Shown here: piece by piece, positions 43,645-54,990 of the stretch
How the letters are laid out: every line of letters starts with the position of its first letter
How positions within the stretch are numbered: the first letter of the stretch is position 1
Assembly: GCF_036373705.1 (NCBI RefSeq)
Contig: NW_027102660.1
Span: 434,001-498,000, forward strand
Direction: 5' to 3'
DNA from: Amia ocellicauda
Taxonomy: Eukaryota; Chordata; Actinopteri; Amiiformes; Amiidae
Length of the DNA: 64,000 bases
Program-made: the position numbers and the translations under genes
The notes under the pieces: generated by a model
What the model saw: only the letters and a program-made list of their open reading frames with translations
Told to the model about the DNA's origin: nothing
Databases searched by the model: none

Positions 43645-44361
43645 CTGAAAAATAATTTTACAGAACTTAAAACAGATGTTATAGCCTTATTTACAATACA
43701 TGCACACAACACGCTCTGAGTCAATGAAAATAATCTGAAGACTTGCCTAAAAACTCGTTTAAATCGAATCGCTGATGTTGTTTCCGGACATTGTTGATCT
43801 TTAGTCTTAAATCGAAAGGTCAGTGTGAGTCTGTCGAGCTGAAGACCAGACCTTCATACTTATACTGATGGCCACATGCCGGATCTGCTTGTAAGGCATT
43901 GTTCTGGTCTGGCCTTTGTGCCACCCTGTTACCAATTAACATATCAAAACCAACCAATAAAATGACACTGCATCAAATTTCAAATAGAAACCAAGATGGA
44001 GACGATCTCTCTCCTCTCTACTCTAAACTTTTATTAGAACCTTTTGGTCTCTCAAAAAAACATTTTTAAGCATCAAGACCTATAGTCAACAACCACTAAG
44101 AATATTTCAGGCCTTTATAAGCGCTAAAAAACAACCTGAGCCTAGAAAATAACTATAAAGATCAAAAAGAACTAGCACTTTTACAGTGATTTTTTTATTT
44201 ATTTTTTATAGCGATGCTTTGTTTGGTATTAAACAAGTCACAAACTACTCAGAACAGCGTTTATCCCCGCAAAAGAGATATTTGGGTTTATTTTACAAAG
44301 CTTATAAATTATATAGGTTAAAAGTATTCTGAATGTTTTGATATCACACGCCATACCTACT
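43645..44361. other. Right-end non-coding segment, copy 3
   Basis: AT-rich, no gene seen. It contains the TATA-like CTTATA and the CCTACT terminus, as in copy 2. Confidence 0.45.
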
Positions 44362-44448
44362 GTTGTCTTCTACACCTTACGGTAGCAACAAATCTAACTA
44401 CTGCTTTACTTTAACAATAATAATGACGGCGACCACGATGACAACAAG

Positions 44449-44482
<34 letters not shown>

Positions 44483-44667
44483 TCATCATCATCATCATCA
44501 TCAGATTTTAATTAAAAGTGGCTACACCAGCGTTTACAATTTCAACCTGTCGACGGACGGACGCTCTGAGTGCATCGATTACGGGCACTCCAATGAAGAA
44601 AAGACACCCACCGCCTCCGGGGAACCACGAGGGCAAGCATGACGAAAAGGGCCAGCCCACAGTAGGC

Positions 44668-44740
44668 TGTTTCCGCCCGGTTTCGAACCGGGGACCTTTC
44701 GCGCGTTAGGCAAACGTGATAACCGCTACACTACGGAAAC
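44668..44740 (-). tRNA. tRNA-Val (anticodon AAC)
   Basis: 73-nt cloverleaf with loop CTAACGC. The anticodon stem TTTGC/GCGAA has one G-U pair. Acceptor and T arm intact. T4 terminator (AAAA on + at 44645-44648). Confidence 0.87.
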
Positions 44741-45612
44741 TGACACCGCTGCCTCTTGCTTCAAATGGTTACCGTTAAAGCCTGCTGGTAAAACGGGCTC
44801 AGGTGTTTCAGGTCGGCTAGGCTGTGAGATGTCGTCTGAAGTGCGGCGAAAGGATGCCATTTTCACTAACCTGTTTGGCATTGCTAAAGGGCACATCAGG
44901 ACACTTCGGAAACTCTTTTAAAGGCAGGACGCCCTGCGCTCTGACAGTGCCTGCACTTAGCCCAACAAGGTGATGCTGAATGGCTTGTTCAAACGTCTGG
45001 TGGTCTTCCTTCACCACCAGACTATCAGAGCTATTGTGCCTTCTACACCTTACGGTAGCAACAAATCTAACTACTGCTTTACTTTAACATTAATAATGAC
45101 GGCGACTACGACGACAACAAGAATAACAACAACAACATCATCATCATCAGATTTTAATTAAAAGTGGTTACACCAGCGTTTACAATTTCAACCTGTCGAC
45201 GGACGGACGCTCTGAGTGCACCGATTTCGGGACACTTCGGAAACTCTTTCAAAGGCAGGACGACCTGCGCTCTGACAGTGCCTGCGTTTAGCCCAACAAG
45301 GTGATGCTGAATGGCTTGTTCAAACGGCTGGTGGTCTTCCGTCACCACCAGACTATCAGAGCTATACTGCACCTTCAACTAGATAAGAGTAACAGCAATG
45401 TCGCCGATCCTGCTACGGTCGTATTGTAACAGCAACAACATGTATCGATTTTAAAAGTGTCAGTTCCAGTGCCTCACAAAGCTACCCTTCTGCGATCGTT
45501 TGTTCTCAAGGTCAGGATTTCTTGCCACTCCGAGGAAGAGAAAACGACGGCCGGCCTTGGAGCAGAGAGATGGCGACGGGTAACACGGCACTGGCACGCG
45601 TGCACCGCGGGT

Positions 45613-45685
45613 TGTTTCCGCCCGGTTTCGAACCAGGGACCTTTCGCGTGTGAGGCGCACGTGATAGCCACTACACTACGGAAAC
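45613..45685 (-). tRNA. tRNA-Val (CAC)-like gene
   Basis: Loop CTCACAC gives anticodon CAC, and acceptor and T arm are intact. The anticodon stem reads TGCGC against GCGAA, leaving one mismatched pair, so function is uncertain. Long-class monomer. Confidence 0.72.
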
Positions 45686-46580
45686 CGACCCGTCCTGGTG
45701 TTTCAAATGGCTCCCATCGAAGCCGGCTGGTAAAACGCGCACAGGGGTTTCCCGTGGGCCAGCCTGTGAGATAAAGGTTTCTATTTTCACTGACCTATTT
45801 TGCATTGCTCAAGGGCACATCAGGACACTTTGGAAACTCTTTCAAAGGAAGAACGCCCTGAGCTATGACAAGACTTACACTTACCCCAACAAGGTGATGC
45901 TCAATGGCTTGTTCAAACAGCTGCTGCTCGTCTTGTGCCACCATCAGACAATCACAGAGCTATTGTGCCTTCTACACCTTACGGTAGCTACAAATCTAAC
46001 TACTGCTTTACTTTAACAATAATAATGACGGCGACCACGACGACAACAAGAAAAACAAGAACAACAACAACAACAAGAACAAGAACAAGAACAACAACAT
46101 CATCATCATCATCATCATATTTTAATTAAAAGTGGCTACACCAGCGTTTACAATTTCAACCTGTCGACGGACGGACGCTCTGAGTGCACCGATTTCGGGA
46201 CACTTAGGAAACTCTATCAAAGGCAGGTCGCCCTGCGCTCTGACAGTGCCTGCACTTAGCCCAACAAGGTGATGCTGAATGGCTTGTTCAAACGGCTGGA
46301 GGTCTTCCGTCACCACCAGACTATCAGAGCTATACTGCGCCTTCGACTACATAAGAGTAACAGCAATGTCGCTGATCCTGCTACGGTCGTATTGTAACAG
46401 CTACAACATGTATCGATTTTAAAAGTGTGAGTTCCAGCGCCTCGCAAAGCTACCCTTCTGCGATCGATTGTTTTTAAGGTCAGGATTTCTTGCCACTCCG
46501 AGGAAGAGAAAACGACGGCCGGCCTTGGGGCAGAGAGAAGGCGACGGGTAACATGGCACTGGCACGCGTGCACCGCGGGT

Positions 46581-46653
46581 TGTTTCCGCCCGGTTTCGAA
46601 CCGGGGACCTTTCGCGTGTGAGGCAAACGTGATAGCCACTACACTACGGAAAA
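46581..46653 (-). tRNA. tRNA-Val (CAC)-like gene, slightly degraded
   Basis: It has the same extra T at the 5' end as the copy at 12304, so the two are descendants of one variant. T arm and CTCACAC loop are intact. Confidence 0.62.
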
Positions 46654-47223
46654 CAACCCGTCCTGGTGTTTCGAATGGCTTCCATCGAAGCAGGCTGATA
46701 AAACGCGCACAGGCGTTTCCCGTGGGCCAGCCTGTGAGATAAAGGTTTCTATTTTCACTGACCTATTTTGCATTGCTAAAAGGCACATCAGGACACTTTG
46801 GAAACTCTTTCAAAGGCAGGACGCCCTGCGCTCTGACAGTGCCTGCACTTAGCCCAACAAGGTGATGCTGAATGGCTTGTTCAAACGTCTGGTGGTCTTC
46901 CTTCACCACCAGACTATCAGAGCTATTGTGCCTTCTACACCTTACGGTAGCAACAAATCTAACTACTGCTTTACTTTAACAATAATAATGACGGAGACTA
47001 CGACGACAACAAGAACAACAAGAACAACAACAACAACAACATCATCATCATCATCATCAGATTTTAATTAAAAGTGGCTACACCAGCGTTTACAATTTCA
47101 ACCTGTCGACGGACGGACGCTCTGAGAGCACCGATTTCGGGCACTCCAATGAAGAAAAGCCACCCACCGCCTGCGGGGAACCACGAGGGCAAGCAGGACG
47201 AAAAGGGCCGGCCCAAAGCAGGC

Positions 47224-47296
47224 TGTTTCCGCCCGGTTTCGAACCGGGGACCTTTCGCGCGTTAGGCGAATGTGATAACCGCTACACTACGGAAAC
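47224..47296 (-). tRNA. tRNA-Val (anticodon AAC)
   Basis: 73-nt cloverleaf, loop CTAACGC, acceptor and T arm intact. One changed base lies just before the anticodon stem. T4 terminator at 47201-47204 on +. Confidence 0.87.
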
Positions 47297-47612
47297 TGAC
47301 AACGCCACCTCTTGCTTCAAACGGTTACCGTAGGAGCCTGCTGGTAAAACGGGCTCAGGCGTTTCAGGTCGGCTAGACTGTGAGATGGCGTCTGAAGTGC
47401 CGCGAAATGATGCCATTTTCACAGACCTGTTTGGCATTGCTAAAGGGCACATCAGGACACTTCGGAAACTCTTTCAAAGGCAGGACGCCCTGCGCTCTGA
47501 CAGTGCCTGCACTTAACCCAACAAGGTGATGCTGAATGGCTTGTTCAAACGGCTGGTGGTCTTCCGTCACCACCAGACTATGAGAGCTATACTGCGCCTT
47601 CAACTACATAAG

Positions 47613-47915
47613 AGTAGATAGTAGGGTTTTTTGGGCGCGGCCTATTTTGTTATGACGTATGCCCTAAGCTTATTAATATTCCTACGTCATAATTGGGGGG
47701 CGTGATTTTAGGTAGAGTTATTTCCTTAATTATTCCTACGTCATATCCGTCAGAAAGTGTACACCCATAAAACCCTGAACAACAAGGCCACCCATAAATA
47801 CCCCCACCCCTCTGAAGGCAACGCCCCGAAACTCTCCTCTCTATTTAAGAACCCGCGCTTCTTTTAGGCAATACCTCTTTAATTCTCAGCTTCTGAAACA
47901 TCCCGCTTCTTCAAC
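47613..47915 (+). promoter_or_regulatory. Left terminus and early promoter, copy 4
   Basis: It is the same as in copy 2: three ATF/CRE-type sites, the GGGGGGCGTG box and TATTTAA at 47842-47848, about 70 bp before the ATG. It is nearly base-identical to copies 2 and 5, although the early gene behind it is not whole here. Confidence 0.58.
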
Positions 47916-48345
47916 ATGTCCAGCGACATCAACATGAAACCCCGCAAGAAACAATCCCGGGCAAGGGTTCCTGTACTCACCAATTTGAAGATTGAACGCT
48001 CCTGGGTGTTGTTCTGGGGGGCTCGACGGGGTTACCGCTTTAAAAGGGATCCCAGCTATGTTGGAGTGGAGCTTCTTGCTTTGGGAGAGAAGGAGGGTAC
48101 GTTGGAACCTTTTGAGACGGTAATTGAATACTCTTATGAGGACTGGTTGAAGGTGATGGCCTGGAGAGATCTGGGGCTTGTGGATAAGACTCTAGAAGGC
48201 TTGCAAGAGGGTCCAAGAGAATGCGAAATGGAGTCTCCGACTCAGGGTTTTGAAAGGTGTGAATGGGAAAGCTTGCAGAACTACGACAGACGACGTGTGG
48301 GGTTTTGGAGGGGGGTCTGACGGCTCAGGGGCTACTCTCTTCTAA
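47916..48345 (+). pseudogene. Early protein 1, shortened, copy 4
   Basis: The basic N-terminus and Trp-rich part match copy 2, and the 3' end with the Gly-rich tail codons is also present. The region is much shorter than the 711 bp of copy 2, so it is a fossil. Confidence 0.72.
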
Positions 48346-48423
48346 GAGGGCGGTGTGTCATGACGTAGTGAAGAGATAGGATAAAAGGTGCAACAATTCA
48401 TTCATGGTTTAAAATTAAAGAGA

Positions 48424-49272
48424 ATGTCTTACCCGAAAGCTGCGGACGTCGACAGGCTCTACAGGCCTCTTCAAACCCGGGATCACCCCTGGTTCTATTC
48501 CCCAGATTTTGTTTACACTCTGGAACCCTTTGACTGTGGTTACTCTCCAAGACCTCAGACCCCGGTCCCTCAGGACGAAACAACATGCGGTGCGATGGAT
48601 GTCCAAATGAGTCTCGGGGATCCCCAGCCTCTGGAGCTCATGGAGGGCCTCGATTTTGCCGAACTGTCTACCGTCTGTGCGTCTCAGGAGGGGGTCAGTC
48701 CAATGGATGGAGAAACACCCCACAAACCACCAGGCGACCCAATGAGCATCGGACTGTCCCGGGGGCGTGATGAAGACGCAGGATTTATGCCCGGGGTATG
48801 TGACCAAGTAAGCAGAGTGGTTAAAAGCACCCTGGTGTATATTCTGAGTGCTCTCTTCGACCGAGCTCTGAAAGAAGTCTGTCGGGGGTGTGAAGTGAAT
48901 CACCCCAGTCAGTTGAGACACAGTTGTTTGTTTGAACCAGACCGTTACTATTTCCTGTTCTATTTCAATGTGTTTTACAGAAGACTGAACAAACCGTGGC
49001 TGAAACCGGCACTAATCAAGGCGCTCTCTTACTCCCACATACATGTCACTGTGGGACAAGTCCAGAAAATCATAGATGAGATTTTGCTGGAGCTGAAAAA
49101 GGAGCCGTTTATAATAGAGAAACTTGGGCAGCTGCTCAATGACCTGGATGAGCCGAGTAGAAAAACCGCTGGCAAGCTAAAAGCTTATTTCTTCCGTAAA
49201 GAAGTTAAAGCTGGGGGCAGCGACGAAGAATTCGACATCTACGCCACTGATTCAGACTCTGACCTGAACTAA
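48424..49272 (+). CDS. Early protein 2 (282 aa), copy 4
   Basis: The Cys/His HPSQ motif and acidic end are kept. It has about a dozen substitutions relative to copies 2 and 3, more than those two have from each other. The start is taken as MSYPKAAD to match the other copies; the frame is open a little further upstream. Confidence 0.67.
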   Translation: MSYPKAADVDRLYRPLQTRDHPWFYSPDFVYTLEPFDCGYSPRPQTPVPQDETTCGAMDVQMSLGDPQPLELMEGLDFAELSTVCASQEGVSPMDGETPHKPPGDPMSIGLSRGRDEDAGFMPGVCDQVSRVVKSTLVYILSALFDRALKEVCRGCEVNHPSQLRHSCLFEPDRYYFLFYFNVFYRRLNKPWLKPALIKALSYSHIHVTVGQVQKIIDEILLELKKEPFIIEKLGQLLNDLDEPSRKTAGKLKAYFFRKEVKAGGSDEEFDIYATDSDSDLN

Positions 49273-49284
49273 GGGACTTTGAAC

Positions 49285-49452
49285 ATGGGGAATGTTCTGG
49301 ACTGCTTCTGCAACTGGTTCTGTAATCAACACTCTGCAGCTAACCTGAGAGCGCTATTACACCATGTGCTTGACAGAAAAGTAGCCAACGCGAGCCTTTT
49401 CTCTACAGATTTAACCATCGATGAGGATCAACTTTCAAACCTGGAAAAGTGA
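49285..49452 (+). CDS. Early protein 3 (55 aa), copy 4
   Basis: The MGNVLDCFCNWFC start is unchanged despite substitutions further on (CNQHSAAN), which fits selection on the lipidation signal or simply youth. The stop abuts the next ATG. Confidence 0.58.
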   Translation: MGNVLDCFCNWFCNQHSAANLRALLHHVLDRKVANASLFSTDLTIDEDQLSNLEK

Positions 49453-49677
49453 ATGGCTGCTGTAACAAAGACCGGGGGGTACGAACACTGGGATGAAGGG
49501 CTCAAGGGGGCCAAGAATGATATTAGGCCATTTCATCAACATCTGTATGACCTTTTACTGAGCATGTTTAATACACCTCTGTTTACTTTTAAAATAGGTC
49601 ATATTGTTGTTTTATTTACATATGTAACTGAGGTGTGTGCCTACAAGATAAAGAAACAGGTATATTTGTTGATATAG
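49453..49677 (+). CDS. Early protein 4 (74 aa), Bcl-2-like candidate, copy 4
   Basis: Two substitutions from copy 2 (EGLKGAKND, RPFHQH); the BH1-like helix is unchanged. AATAAA at 49789 and TATAAAA at 49803 follow before the integrase. Confidence 0.48.
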   Translation: MAAVTKTGGYEHWDEGLKGAKNDIRPFHQHLYDLLLSMFNTPLFTFKIGHIVVLFTYVTEVCAYKIKKQVYLLI

Positions 49678-49849
49678 ATCAAGTAACCAATCATCTGATT
49701 TCTTTTTTTCTGGACCGTAGAAAAAATTGTTGTGTATGTTATACTTTTCTCAAATGTCTAAAAAGGGGTATCTGCTCTCCTGAAGTTGAATAAAAAACCT
49801 TGTATAAAAACTTTGCGCATAGTGTGGGTCTGTGTGGTTATTTGACAGA

Positions 49850-50941
49850 ATGACTCGGCAAGCTCCCCAAATGCAGGAACTATACTACAACCCAGCCAAG
49901 ATTGGGGGTTTGGCGGGTAAGAAGGGTTTTCAAAGAGGACTCGCTGAGGCCGGAGTGAAGGTTAATGATGTGGTTGTTTCAGAATGGTTACGGGAACAAG
50001 ACGCCTATACCTTACATAAACCTCTCAGGATTAACTTTAAAAGAAACCGCGTATATGCAACTGACATAGATTCACAATGGCAAATGGATCTAGTCGATAT
50101 GTCAAATTTATCAAAACATAACAATGGTCACAAATTGATGTTGATGTGTATCGATGTGTTATCAAAATATGCCTGGGCTCGCATTCTACATAATAAAACA
50201 GGTCGGGCGGTGACAAGGGCCTTTGAGGATATATTGTCCCAGGGTCGATGTCCTAAAAAACTGCAGACTGATAAAGGAAAAGAGTTTCTCAACAGAGAAT
50301 TTCAGAATCTACTGAAGAGACACAAAATACATCATTTCACCACTGGTAATGAGCTTAGGGCATCGGTAGTGGAGAGGTTTAACCGCACCATAAAGACCAA
50401 AATGTGGAGATATTTTACAGCGGTCAACACGTTCAAGTATTTTGATAAAGTTCAGGATTTTATCGATGCTTACAACCAAGGGTATCACACCAGTATTAAA
50501 ATGAAGCCTATAGATGTTGATCAAAGTAATTCTTTTAAGGTCTATAAAAAATTATACGGACCATTTATTAAGAAGGGAAAAACTACTTATTAGTTCAACA
50601 TCGGTGATGTGGTTCGCGTTTCAAAGCTAAGGAGTACTTTTGCCAAAGGTTATGAAGAAACATTTTCTGACGAATATTTTACAGTTACCGAACAGTTGGC
50701 TAGAGACCCCCCCGTGTACCGGTTAAAAGACTATGACAGGGAGGATATAGAAGGAACGTTTTACGAAGCCGAGTTACAAAAAATTATTGTGGGTAAAGAC
50801 AGTGTATACAGAGTTGAAAAGATATTAGCTGAAAAAACCCAGAACCGGAAAAAATATGTGTTGATGAAATGGCTTGGATGGCCTGAAAAGTTCAATAGTT
50901 GGGTCCCGGAACAACAGGTTTGCGATATTCAATCCTTATAA
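49850..50941 (+). pseudogene. Polinton integrase with chromodomain, copy 4
   Basis: DDE catalytic motifs and chromodomain as in copy 2. MTRQAPQ is taken as the start because it is the first ATG after the TATA box that is shared by all copies. Broken. Confidence 0.88.
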
Positions 50942-50945
50942 CAAC

Positions 50946-51720
50946 ATGCCCGCGGGTGTGTTGGGGGCATTACTTTCGATTCTCAAGATGGAATCAGGAG
51001 GCTTCTACGTGACTCTACCCAGTAATGCCTCTCTCGATATATATCCTAAAAATGAAATATCCAGTTACACGGTACAATTTGGAAAATCTATAGATCTAAG
51101 GGTGTCGTGGGAAGTGGGGTTGGCGGAAATACAGTATCCTTACACTTGGGCTGTTTTACAAGATAAGGATGCCACCTTCGCCATTTTTGATGATGTTAAA
51201 AAGAGTCAATGGACATTCACGATACAAGGAGGTTATTATGACAATGTGGATAAAATATTAGATGAGATGCATAAACAGTTCTCAGAAGGCACCCCCAACA
51301 TCTAGCTATATTACAACCCTATTAAAAACAGAGTGTACAAGGTGTCAAAACCAGGTATTAGCATTCAAACCAGCGGCCAACTGGGGCGTATATTTGGGTT
51401 CTATTCTGACACAGAGAGCAGGTTCTCAGAAGTGGTGGGGCGGCTTTTACACTCTTTATGTGTATACGGATATCATAACCCACCAGAGGGTCGGGGATAG
51501 TTATGTCCCCCTTTTGAGAAATGTACTTATTAAAGGTAAAAGCAATGACATGGTCACAATTACTTATGACAAACCACACTACGTACCAGTCTCAAAGACC
51601 CACTTTGACAACATCACGATCGAAGTAAAATTGGATCAGAATATCAACGTACCCTTCCGCATCGGTAAAGTTAATGTCAAACTACATTTTCGACCCCTGA
51701 AACAGTGTGTACATTATTAA
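50946..51720 (+). pseudogene. Polinton penton, copy 4
   Basis: All penton motifs present (GGFYVTLPSNAS, SYTVQFGKSIDL, QYPYTWAVL, HFRPLKQCVHY). Broken. Confidence 0.85.
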
Positions 51721-51721
51721 A

Positions 51722-52211
51722 ATGGCTACCTCGAGGGGTTATGTAGATCCTAGCGCCTATGTGGATTATTACAAGATGCAAGATGGAACGGCTTGCCCGG
51801 TATTGTAGGAGCCCCCACAATGTATGGCGCCAGTCTAGGAGGACTCTTTCGTGGTCTCTTTAGAATGGCCATACCCCTGCTTAAGAGAGGCTTTGCTATA
51901 GCCAGACCCCACTTGAAATCAGCGGCTAAAAATATTGTTAGTGACGTGTTCACCAATGTTATGAACCGGGCAGCTAGCCATGAGCATCAGGAGGGTTCGG
52001 GTCTCATGGTAATGGCGAGGAGGGGGGGTAAAAGAAGAAACAGCATGTGTCCACCAGGGGGCGACAAAGATCCGTGGCTAACAAAAAACGAAGAATCTCT
52101 CATTCTCCAACATATCGTGGAAACACTCGGAGAAGGAAGCAGCACAAGAAAAAACCTGCAAAAAGAAAGTCTCAAAGAAAGAAAAATAGAGCCTCAGGAT
52201 ACATCTTTTAA
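51722..52211 (+). pseudogene. pX/pVI-like protein, copy 4
   Basis: The N-terminal GLFRGLFRM segment and helical middle are clear, with a Lys/Arg-rich 3' third before the MCP start. Broken. Confidence 0.62.
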
Positions 52212-52213
52212 AC

Positions 52214-53521
52214 ATGTCTTTTGTCCACAGTCTATCGGAAGAATGCGTCAAATCAGAACTGGATCTGTTTACAGTTCCATACACTCAAACGAGTATAGAT
52301 AAGAGCATATATGTAGAGATTCCCCCTCTTTCTGCAATTTCAGACACGGCCCCTCTGGAGTTTTTTATAGCTGGCAATGGCGAGGATTATATTGATTTGA
52401 ATAACACATTTATTTTAATGAACTGTAAAGTGACTGATGAGGATGGCGATGCAATCGAGAAGACGACCAACGCTGGGGTCATCAATTACCCGGTGGCCAC
52501 CATGTTTACACAGGTGAATGTGACCCTGGGAGATCGGCCCATTAGTCAAAGCAGCAATACTTACCCCTATAGAGCCATGATGGAGTGTATACTTAATTAT
52601 AGTGAGGAGACCCTAAGCAAACAGTTCAGCCCCGGCCTTTTCTTCAAAGACATCCCGGAAGCTATGGACGACAAGGATCCAGAGGGACTCAATAAGGGTT
52701 TGCAAAAAAGAACGGCCTCTTCAACAGAAGGGAGGACCTTTGAGCTAATGGGGCATATCCATGCAGACATATTTTTCCAAGAAAAACTCATGCTCAACGG
52801 GGTAGACATTAAAATTAAAATGATCCGTAGTAAAAGTGCTTTTTGTCTGATGACCCCTGATACTGAAAAATATAAACTGACCATATTATCGGCCTCGCTG
52901 TTTGTGAAAAAAGTGTCCGTCTCCCCGGCGGTTAAACTAGGACACGCGCAGGCGTTAATGACGGCAAACGCCAAGTACCCGATCGAAAGAGTCTATATGA
53001 AAGTCCACAGTATCCCCGCAGGGACACGGGTGATGAACCAGGAAAATCTGTTTCTAGGACAGCTCCCAAAACAGGTTATTATAGGTCTCGAAGATAATGA
53101 TGCAATTACCGGGGTTTACAACAAGAACCCCTTTAACTTTAAACATTATAACGCGGAATTTATAGCGTTGTACGTCGATGGTGTGCAGGTTCCATCCAGA
53201 CCTTTTCAACCTGACTTTGAAAACGGCAATGCGGTTCGTGAATATGACAGTCTAGTACTGGCTACGGGTCGCCATCTCAAGGATCAAACTCTGCTGATCG
53301 ATCGCCGGGAATACTGCAGCGGTTACACCCTGTACGGTTTCAACCTGACCCCTGACGAAGAGTGTGGACAACATTTTTCACTGATGAAGACGGGCAATAT
53401 GCGTTTGGAGATGCGTTTCAAGCAGCCTCTACCACGCACTGTAAATATGGTCGTGTATGCAGTGTTTGACAACATTATTGAGGTGAATCAGAGGAGAAAC
53501 GTTATGTATGATTATTATTAA
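52214..53521 (+). CDS. Polinton major capsid protein (435 aa), copy 4
   Basis: This is a complete open frame of the double jelly-roll capsid protein, the building block of the hexagonal capsid faces. Landmarks: MSFVHSLSEECVKSELDLF at the start, the first barrel with FFIAGNGEDYIDLN and NTYPYRAMME, the long loop (EAMDDKDPEGLN), the second barrel with FNFKHYNAEFIALYVDGVQ, RPFQPDFE and CSGYTLYGFNL, and the NQRRNVMYDYY end. Its length fits the family. It follows the pX-like gene by two bases and is followed by the protease one base later. Confidence 0.92.
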   Translation: MSFVHSLSEECVKSELDLFTVPYTQTSIDKSIYVEIPPLSAISDTAPLEFFIAGNGEDYIDLNNTFILMNCKVTDEDGDAIEKTTNAGVINYPVATMFTQVNVTLGDRPISQSSNTYPYRAMMECILNYSEETLSKQFSPGLFFKDIPEAMDDKDPEGLNKGLQKRTASSTEGRTFELMGHIHADIFFQEKLMLNGVDIKIKMIRSKSAFCLMTPDTEKYKLTILSASLFVKKVSVSPAVKLGHAQALMTANAKYPIERVYMKVHSIPAGTRVMNQENLFLGQLPKQVIIGLEDNDAITGVYNKNPFNFKHYNAEFIALYVDGVQVPSRPFQPDFENGNAVREYDSLVLATGRHLKDQTLLIDRREYCSGYTLYGFNLTPDEECGQHFSLMKTGNMRLEMRFKQPLPRTVNMVVYAVFDNIIEVNQRRNVMYDYY

Positions 53522-53522
53522 A

Positions 53523-54080
53523 ATGAACACCAGAGAGCTCAACCACATCATGAATGCCCTGGCCGGCTCACGGAAACTGTTTCAAGGAGTCTACGCCTGC
53601 GATCAGCTGCCTAAATTTAAGATCAAGAATTTACCTGCAATGTACATAATCAACACACACCCTAAAAATATGCCCGGAGAACATTGGCTGGCTATTTATC
53701 TAAGGGAGGACCACCGTGGTGAATTTTTTGATTCCTATGCAAACCCCCCGGATTTCAGACCTTTCCCTCGGAAGATCAATAACTTTCTGCTCAACAACTG
53801 TCAAGAAACCATTTACAGCGGTCGTCAAGTACAAAGTCTTCAGACCTTCACTTGTGGTCAACACTGTGTGTTTTTCTTATATCATAGATCTAAAGGAAGG
53901 TCATACCCCGATATTATGGCCTTGTACAGTGAGGATTTAGGCCAAAATGATAAAAAAGTGGCAGAGTTTGTCAGGACACTGTGGACCCCCCCTTATAACA
54001 CAATGACTTACGACCCTAGCCAGCCGTGTATACAGATGGGGTGTTCTTGTGAGGATTTTAAAAGATGTCATGCGTGTTAA
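53523..54080 (+). CDS. Adenain-like protease (185 aa), copy 4
   Basis: Complete frame with His54 and Cys111 motifs. It has the AGSRKLFQGVYACDQ variant shared with copy 1, not the ASSRKLFQGVYTCDQ variant of copies 2 and 3. Confidence 0.87.
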   Translation: MNTRELNHIMNALAGSRKLFQGVYACDQLPKFKIKNLPAMYIINTHPKNMPGEHWLAIYLREDHRGEFFDSYANPPDFRPFPRKINNFLLNNCQETIYSGRQVQSLQTFTCGQHCVFFLYHRSKGRSYPDIMALYSEDLGQNDKKVAEFVRTLWTPPYNTMTYDPSQPCIQMGCSCEDFKRCHAC

Positions 54081-54259
54081 GGTGAAAAAATAATGAAAAC
54101 AGCCTTTGAATCATTAGTTTTGTTTTTATTCAACACAATTCTTATACAAAGCAGGGGTTATGGTATAAATAAATGTACAACATTTGAAAAATAAAAAATA
54201 AAAATAAAAAATTGTTTGTCGGGTCATTATTTACAGGGGAGACAAATAAAAACATGAGA
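54081..54259. terminator. Convergent 3' ends, copy 4
   Basis: Crossed poly(A) signals on both strands, as in copy 2. No gene. Confidence 0.55.
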
Positions 54260-54988
54260 TTAATAAGCTTCCCAACGATGGATAGATCCTGAGGATGGTC
54301 GCTCAGCACGGTCAGAGTAATGAGATATCGGAGTCAGATCAGGCTCCACCTCTTTACACAGACGGATTTTTTGTCGCGTTTCCTGGTTAGGAACTGTTGA
54401 TTGGGGCATGTTCAGACAGGCCATCGCCTGTAGGAAAGCATTCCAGCCTACAGGTCGGCGACTATCGGGTACCTTATTAGTGCTAGTGACACTCTTCAAC
54501 AAATCAAACATGTGTGAACCTTTGATCAGTTGTCCTTTAAAAACAAATTCACCCTGTTCATTCCAAGCCGTTACCCGCGGTTTCTGAACCATTTTGTGCA
54601 GGATATATTCTGCATGTCTTTTGCTTCTGGCCGGCATGTTTCTCAAAACATCCGTTACAACATCTCCCTCTGAACTCTCAACAGGTTCGGTCACCGCAAC
54701 ATCTTTATCAACCGTTCCCCCCGCATCAGCCCCAGAACCATTTTCTTGAGAGGCCATGGTTAAAGTTAAAACACCCTGTCTAACCAGACGGAGGTAGCGC
54801 TGTAACGTGTTGGTATACAACTGGGCTTTGGAATACTGATTTAAATCGGCCCTGGCCTGTATAGCTTTCATTTCAGAGTCCAGGTTGTTTTCGGCCGTTT
54901 GTCTAATGGGCTCTGGCCCGACAACATTTTTTCTCAGTTTCTCAAGCTGCTCCTGAGGGATCAAAAACATTTTCTGAGCATATTCCAT
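54260..54988 (-). CDS. Coiled-coil virion-type protein (242 aa), copy 4
   Basis: A full open frame, five residues shorter than in copies 2 and 3, with the same helical N-terminus and C-terminal domain. Confidence 0.67.
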   Translation of the reverse strand: MEYAQKMFLIPQEQLEKLRKNVVGPEPIRQTAENNLDSEMKAIQARADLNQYSKAQLYTNTLQRYLRLVRQGVLTLTMASQENGSGADAGGTVDKDVAVTEPVESSEGDVVTDVLRNMPARSKRHAEYILHKMVQKPRVTAWNEQGEFVFKGQLIKGSHMFDLLKSVTSTNKVPDSRRPVGWNAFLQAMACLNMPQSTVPNQETRQKIRLCKEVEPDLTPISHYSDRAERPSSGSIHRWEAY

Positions 54989-54990
54989 TA

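Larger units (their letters stand above)
29421..44361 (+). mobile_element. Polinton copy 3 (about 14.9 kb)
   Basis: It has the same gene order as copy 2, but its left edge lacks the promoter-type terminus and starts within the early region next to spacer 2. The right end CCTACT at 44361 matches copy 2. It is broken, with roughly eight breaks. Early genes 2-4, protease, coiled-coil and basic proteins look whole. The early region is almost identical to copy 2, whereas the polymerase is closer to copy 4. Confidence 0.88.
44362..47612. repeat. tRNA-Val spacer repeat 3 (four monomers)
   Basis: The monomers are near 44362-45036 (short, AAC), 45037-45965 (long, CAC), 45966-46928 (long, CAC) and 46929-47612 (short, AAC). 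The first three match spacer 1 in order and class. The microsatellite is longest in the first monomer. No protein gene is supported. Confidence 0.8.
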
